Source: Bacillus sp. SB49 (GTDB lineage Bacteria > Bacillota > Bacilli > Bacillales > Halobacillaceae). Taken from it: a stretch of 64,000 nucleotides of DNA. This document shows positions 61,252-64,000 of the stretch, piece by piece; the stretch's first letter is position 1; each line of letters starts with the position of its first letter. The notes under the pieces are model-generated. The model made no database searches. It was not told the origin of the DNA and saw only the letters and a program-made list of their open reading frames with translations. The position numbers were made by a program, and so were the translations under genes. The DNA lies in assembly GCF_000469135.2 (NCBI RefSeq), contig NZ_CP048117.1, forward strand, positions 1,339,501 through 1,403,500, in the 5' to 3' direction.

Positions 61252-61442
61252 TAACTATAATTTAACTTAAAAAGTAGTTTGTTTAATTTTGTTAATTTTG
61301 AAATAATGCATATATCTTTAAAGGTGTAATGGGGTGGGGAAGGAATTTACATCAATAAAGTTTATAAATGTAAATTCGTTTGGTTTGATTTGTTGAGGTT
61401 TAAGATTTTTTCACTATAACTAATCATACTGGGGGCTCACAA

Positions 61443-61793
61443 TTGAGAATATTAGTGGTAAGTTTCACATTTCTTATCTTTATTGTATCTGGATGTCACC
61501 CGGGGGCTGGTGAAGGCGGTTTGTTATCAAGAAGCCAAGTGTTAAAAATGAATCCTGATTCTGACCTTGTTGAACTAAAAGATGGAGCAGTATATGAATA
61601 CCAGAATGGCGCAGATTGGATAGAAGAAAAAGATTATGAAAAAGGAGAAAAAATAGGAGAAGTTAAAAAAGGAATGTCAACGAAAGCGCCTATCGGTACT
61701 GAAATCTATAAAACAAAAGAGAAATCTCCTGTACTCATCTTAGAATATAACAGCGGAATTTCTAAAAAATATTTGCGACAACTGGGAGAATAA
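61443..61793 (+). CDS. Putative lipoprotein, unknown
   Basis: 116 residues with a lipoprotein signal ending in the lipobox IVSGC, followed by a hydrophilic domain rich in Lys, Glu and Gly (KDGAVYEYQNGADWIEEKDYEKGEKIGEVKKGM, then KAPIGTEIYKT and YNSGISKKYLRQLGE). TTG start with a weak GGGGGC site ten bases before it. Codon use is AT-rich unlike the genes before 61180. No family known to me. Confidence 0.6.
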   Translation: MRILVVSFTFLIFIVSGCHPGAGEGGLLSRSQVLKMNPDSDLVELKDGAVYEYQNGADWIEEKDYEKGEKIGEVKKGMSTKAPIGTEIYKTKEKSPVLILEYNSGISKKYLRQLGE

Positions 61794-61820
61794 TCTTTGT
61801 TTCGAATCTTCCTTTATAGG

Positions 61821-61853
61821 GGGCGATTGTTCATTACGGGCAATCGCTTTTTT
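61821..61853 (+). terminator. Intrinsic terminator
   Basis: GCGATTG (61823-61829) with CAATCGC (61841-61847), followed by TTTTTT. Confidence 0.8.
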
Positions 61854-62162
61854 CCTACGGGAAGCATTGTATAAGAAATATTGGATTAACTATACGTGAT
61901 CGGGAAAAAACTTCTCATCGCTCTATAGAAGGGGAAATTTTCCAGTTTGAAATAAAAATTGGGAATGTTTATAACGAAATTATGTTCTAAAGAGCTAATT
62001 TAGATTAACATTTCCTAAGTTATGTACCTTTTTATGTAATAATACTAGTTCTAAAGTATACAATAAAAAGTTACTAGAATTTAAGAGCGATAAAAAATCT
62101 AAGGAGGTTAAAGGAGTTTACCTTCAGTAACTTGAATAATTTATTTGGAGGAATAAATCATT
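61854..62162. other. AT-rich gap without a gene
   Basis: No convincing gene or folded RNA. Two good ribosome-site words (AAGGAGG at 62102-62108 and AAAGGAG at 62111-62117) have no fitting start codon; only the third, GGAGG at 62146-62150, serves the secreted protein gene. The first two may be remnants of a broken small gene. Confidence 0.4.
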
Positions 62163-62648
62163 ATGAAAAAGTTGATTTTTACATTTCTTTTGCTTTTATT
62201 GGCTTTAACACCTCTTTTGCTCGGTGCTAAAAACGTAAGTGCAATGTGTTATGGTGGGTGGAGTATTGGTGAACCTTCACCTATGGGTGACACGACTAGG
62301 GATAGTAATATCGTCACAGATGAGCACTCATCTATAAAGGGAGGAGCTACTATTGAATGTGGGGGAGGTTCTCCCAGAGGTTGGGGTTCTGTAAGATCAG
62401 GCAGTACATATAGCCATACAACAAGTAAAGGAACAAAAATTTATAATAGGTCAGGTGGATCATCACGAGCAAACAGCGATTTTTGGAATACTGTTTCTCC
62501 GGGTGCTAGTTATAAAAAATATGTGAAGTATGATGGTTCTACTACATTTGTTAAATTCCCAAAAGAAGGTAATGTTAGGTATTACAAGAGTCACAGTGGA
62601 CAGGAACCTTCATTATGGTTTGGGAAAGAAAAGATTAGATACAAATAG
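62163..62648 (+). CDS. Secreted cationic protein, possible effector
   Basis: 161 residues: signal peptide (KKLIFTFLLLLLALTPLLLGAKNVSA) with an AxA-like cleavage site, then about 134 mature residues rich in Gly, Ser, Tyr and Lys with two Cys (MCYGGWSIGEP and IECGGGSP) that could form one disulfide. Segment SYKKYVKYDGSTTFVKFPKEGNVRYYKSHSGQ is strongly basic. Followed 12 bases later by a cytosolic acidic protein, an arrangement seen with toxins and their immunity proteins. No family recognised, so this is a guess from architecture. Confidence 0.6.
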   Translation: MKKLIFTFLLLLLALTPLLLGAKNVSAMCYGGWSIGEPSPMGDTTRDSNIVTDEHSSIKGGATIECGGGSPRGWGSVRSGSTYSHTTSKGTKIYNRSGGSSRANSDFWNTVSPGASYKKYVKYDGSTTFVKFPKEGNVRYYKSHSGQEPSLWFGKEKIRYK

Positions 62649-62660
62649 AGAGGGATGTTA

Positions 62661-63101
62661 ATGATTACAAACGTAGATATGAAAGTTTGGAACCCTAAGA
62701 ACTATATTCATGGTGCTTATCTAGAAAAAGTGGAATTTGGGGAAACAAACGACGGCCTAGTTATTGTGGTTGAAAACGAAAATTTTATGATGCATTTTAA
62801 TTATGACAAGTATGAGTTTGGTAACTTTGTCTTAGCCTTTCGTTTTACTGATGAGATGAAAAGTAGTTCATTATTAGAATTAGCTTCTAAAGCACGTACT
62901 AATTATTTCGGGAAAGATGATAAGAGTTGGTATTTATATAAGATGGCCAATTCTGAATTTCTGGACTGGTATGATGATCAGCCAGGACCAGGTAGAGATC
63001 TTTATGGTATTCAACATCATGTTATTTCAACCTCAGAAACTACCTTTGAAATTTTATGTGAATATGAGCCAAGGATCAATATTGTAGAAAAGAATACTTA
63101 A
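62661..63101 (+). CDS. Cytosolic protein, possible immunity partner
   Basis: 146 residues, no signal peptide or membrane segment, acidic, with many aromatic residues: NYIHGAYLEKVEFGETNDGLVIVVENENFMMHFNYDKYEFGNF looks like alternating beta strands, and SWYLYKMANSEFLDWYDDQPG follows. This composition is common among immunity proteins of polymorphic toxins, but I cannot assign a family. AGAGAGGG is 6 bases before ATG 62661; ATG 62655 abuts it. Terminator follows, so 62163 and 62661 form a two-gene unit. Confidence 0.6.
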   Translation: MITNVDMKVWNPKNYIHGAYLEKVEFGETNDGLVIVVENENFMMHFNYDKYEFGNFVLAFRFTDEMKSSSLLELASKARTNYFGKDDKSWYLYKMANSEFLDWYDDQPGPGRDLYGIQHHVISTSETTFEILCEYEPRINIVEKNT

Positions 63102-63115
63102 TCAATTTGTTATTG

Positions 63116-63150
63116 GGCCTCACCTTTATTACATAGGGTGAGGTTTTATT
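63116..63150 (+). terminator. Intrinsic terminator
   Basis: CCTCACC (63118-63124) with GGTGAGG (63137-63143), then TTTTATT. Confidence 0.8.
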
Positions 63151-63189
63151 CTTTCGAGATCTAAGAGTAAAATAAAGGAGATGTGTAAG

Positions 63190-63235
63190 AAGTCTCGAAA
63201 TCAAGTCTTTCGCTAATGGGGGCTTTTCTTTAATA
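63190..63235 (+). repeat. Tail repeat, direct copy A
   Basis: 63190-63209 matches the arm of the inverted repeat at 61232-61251 at 17 of 20 positions; the next bases, TTTC...AATGGGGGC...CTTTAAT, also match copy B at 63806-63855. Lies between the possible immunity gene and the VOC gene. Confidence 0.6.
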
Positions 63236-63282
63236 ATATGCTTTGAAGCAAGTGAAGATAAGAAATATAGGAGGTATTTTCA

Positions 63283-63753
63283 TTGATTAAGGGTCTATAC
63301 GAAGCACATTTGCCGGTAAGTGACTTAAATAAGTCGATTGAATTCTATGAAGGACTAGGGTTGAAGTTTGACCATAAAGTGGAAGATAGATTAGCTTTCT
63401 TATGGATTGTAAAAGACCAAAGTTGGGTTGGCTTATGGAAAACCGATAAAGTTGAGGTAGAGTATCATCCTTCAATTAGACATATAGCTTTTGAAGTATC
63501 TTTAGATGGTTTGAAAAACTCGGTTAACTGGCTAAAAACTAAAGGTTATAAACCGAGAAAAGCTTTTGGTTTTGATCCTATTGAACCATTCGTGATGCCA
63601 AATCCTAATGGAGAGTTTGCCCATGCAAAGGTACATTTTAATGACCCGGATGGAAATAGTTTAGAGTTCATTTGTAAAATTAGTAATCCTAACAATTTGA
63701 CAGAGAAAATGTATCTAAGTGAATGGGAAGAATCAAATAGACTAACGAAGTAG
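63283..63753 (+). CDS. VOC family (glyoxalase-like) protein
   Basis: 156 residues of the vicinal-oxygen-chelate fold: YEAHLPVSDLNKSIEFYEGLGLKFDHKVEDRLAFLWI with the first His, PSIRHIAFEVSL with the second, and HFNDPDGNSLEFICK with the metal Glu. Substrate unknown; related proteins handle lactoylglutathione, dioxygenase substrates or antibiotics such as bleomycin. TTG start 8 bases after GGAGG. AT-rich like the other genes of the tail, flanked on both sides by the same repeat. Confidence 0.82.
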   Translation: MIKGLYEAHLPVSDLNKSIEFYEGLGLKFDHKVEDRLAFLWIVKDQSWVGLWKTDKVEVEYHPSIRHIAFEVSLDGLKNSVNWLKTKGYKPRKAFGFDPIEPFVMPNPNGEFAHAKVHFNDPDGNSLEFICKISNPNNLTEKMYLSEWEESNRLTK

Positions 63754-63805
63754 TATGCAGCATAGACGATACATATGGAGACTAAAGTAAAAGAAAAGCT
63801 ATGAT

Positions 63806-63855
63806 ATATCTCAATATCAAGTCTTTCTGTATGGGGGTTATCCTTTAATGCCTTC
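63806..63855 (+). repeat. Tail repeat, direct copy B
   Basis: 63806-63825 (ATATCTCAAT then ATCAAGTCTT) matches the repeat arm at 17 of 20 positions; the following TTTC...ATGGGGGTTAT..CTTTAAT matches copy A at 63210-63232. Lies after the VOC gene. Apart from the terminator at 63916, the rest of the window to 64000 holds nothing I recognise. Confidence 0.6.
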
Positions 63856-63915
63856 TATTAACGATAGGCGGTTTTGCTTTAAAATCTTCGCAAAAAGTGA
63901 ATGGAATGTCTAATA

Positions 63916-63953
63916 AACACTCGCTCTTTTCCAGAAAGGGCGGGTGTTTTTTG
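63916..63953 (+). terminator. Probable terminator
   Basis: AACACTCGC / GCGGGTGTT with one G-T type mismatch, CTTTT/AGAAAG inner pairing, and TTTTTT end. Confidence 0.7.
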
Positions 63954-64000
63954 TATGCAGATTAGTGGAGAATTCAGTACCCAGTAATTATGGTAGAAGA

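Noticed and set aside
1-64000. CRISPR arrays, tRNA/rRNA genes, insertion sequences, prophage genes, replication origin
   Set aside because: Looked for on both strands and none found: no regular spacer arrays, no cloverleaf or rRNA words, no transposase or integrase.

Overview
The window reads as the chromosome of a Gram-positive Bacillaceae bacterium. The pointers are strong AGGAGG-type ribosome binding sites, a qox quinol oxidase operon, a dpp-ykf murein peptide operon, ThiT under a TPP riboswitch, FosB (which implies bacillithiol), YfkAB and YhdN homologues, and short tight operons ending in intrinsic terminators. The DNA is fairly GC-rich for the family and many proteins are acidic, so a halotolerant genus is possible, but I cannot name one. 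No tRNA, rRNA, CRISPR array, transposase or phage gene was seen.

Layout. 1-1630: end of a qoxBCD operon plus an extra QoxD-like subunit. 1828-6462: a small membrane protein, a YidK-type sodium/solute symporter followed by a 28-residue Cys-rich ORF, and a YtrA-type GntR regulator with its ABC transporter. 6716-13026: YfkAB, a structured leader RNA before a small membrane protein, a PBP4-type carboxypeptidase, a DAACS symporter and a DUF819 protein. 13072-15079 and 27438-29379: two independent cassettes of ArsR-type regulator plus MFS exporter, each with a pair of matching operators. 15275-26412: SDR and esterase, TPP riboswitch-thiT, PLD protein, GNAT, DUF4397 protein, EmrE-type exporter divergent from an XRE-cupin regulator, NUDIX/PspC, HxlR divergent from a luciferase-like oxidoreductase with a flavin reductase, and DUF4870. 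26478-39503: YitT, FdhD with a Cys-type formate dehydrogenase and DUF1641 protein, DUF456, YhdN, penicillin acylase, ABM, FosB, RDD.

39646-48267 is a dppABCDE-ykfBCD operon with a CodY-like box; it takes up and breaks down cell-wall peptides and lacks ykfA. 50475-60084 is a Fur-box-controlled seven-gene siderophore operon. It has a diaminobutyrate aminotransferase and decarboxylase (giving 1,3-diaminopropane), an N-hydroxylase, an acetyltransferase, two NIS synthetases, and a built-in aspartate kinase whose regulatory half looks degenerate. The expected product is schizokinen or a close relative, and the kinase would feed aspartate semialdehyde to the pathway.

From about 61190 to the end the DNA becomes visibly AT-rich, starting at an imperfect inverted repeat. 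Its 20-base arm recurs near 63200 and 63815. This tail carries a lipoprotein, a secreted cationic protein followed by a cytosolic protein (a possible toxin-immunity pair), and a VOC protein. It looks recently acquired and is, with the leader RNA and the siderophore operon, the part most worth a second look.
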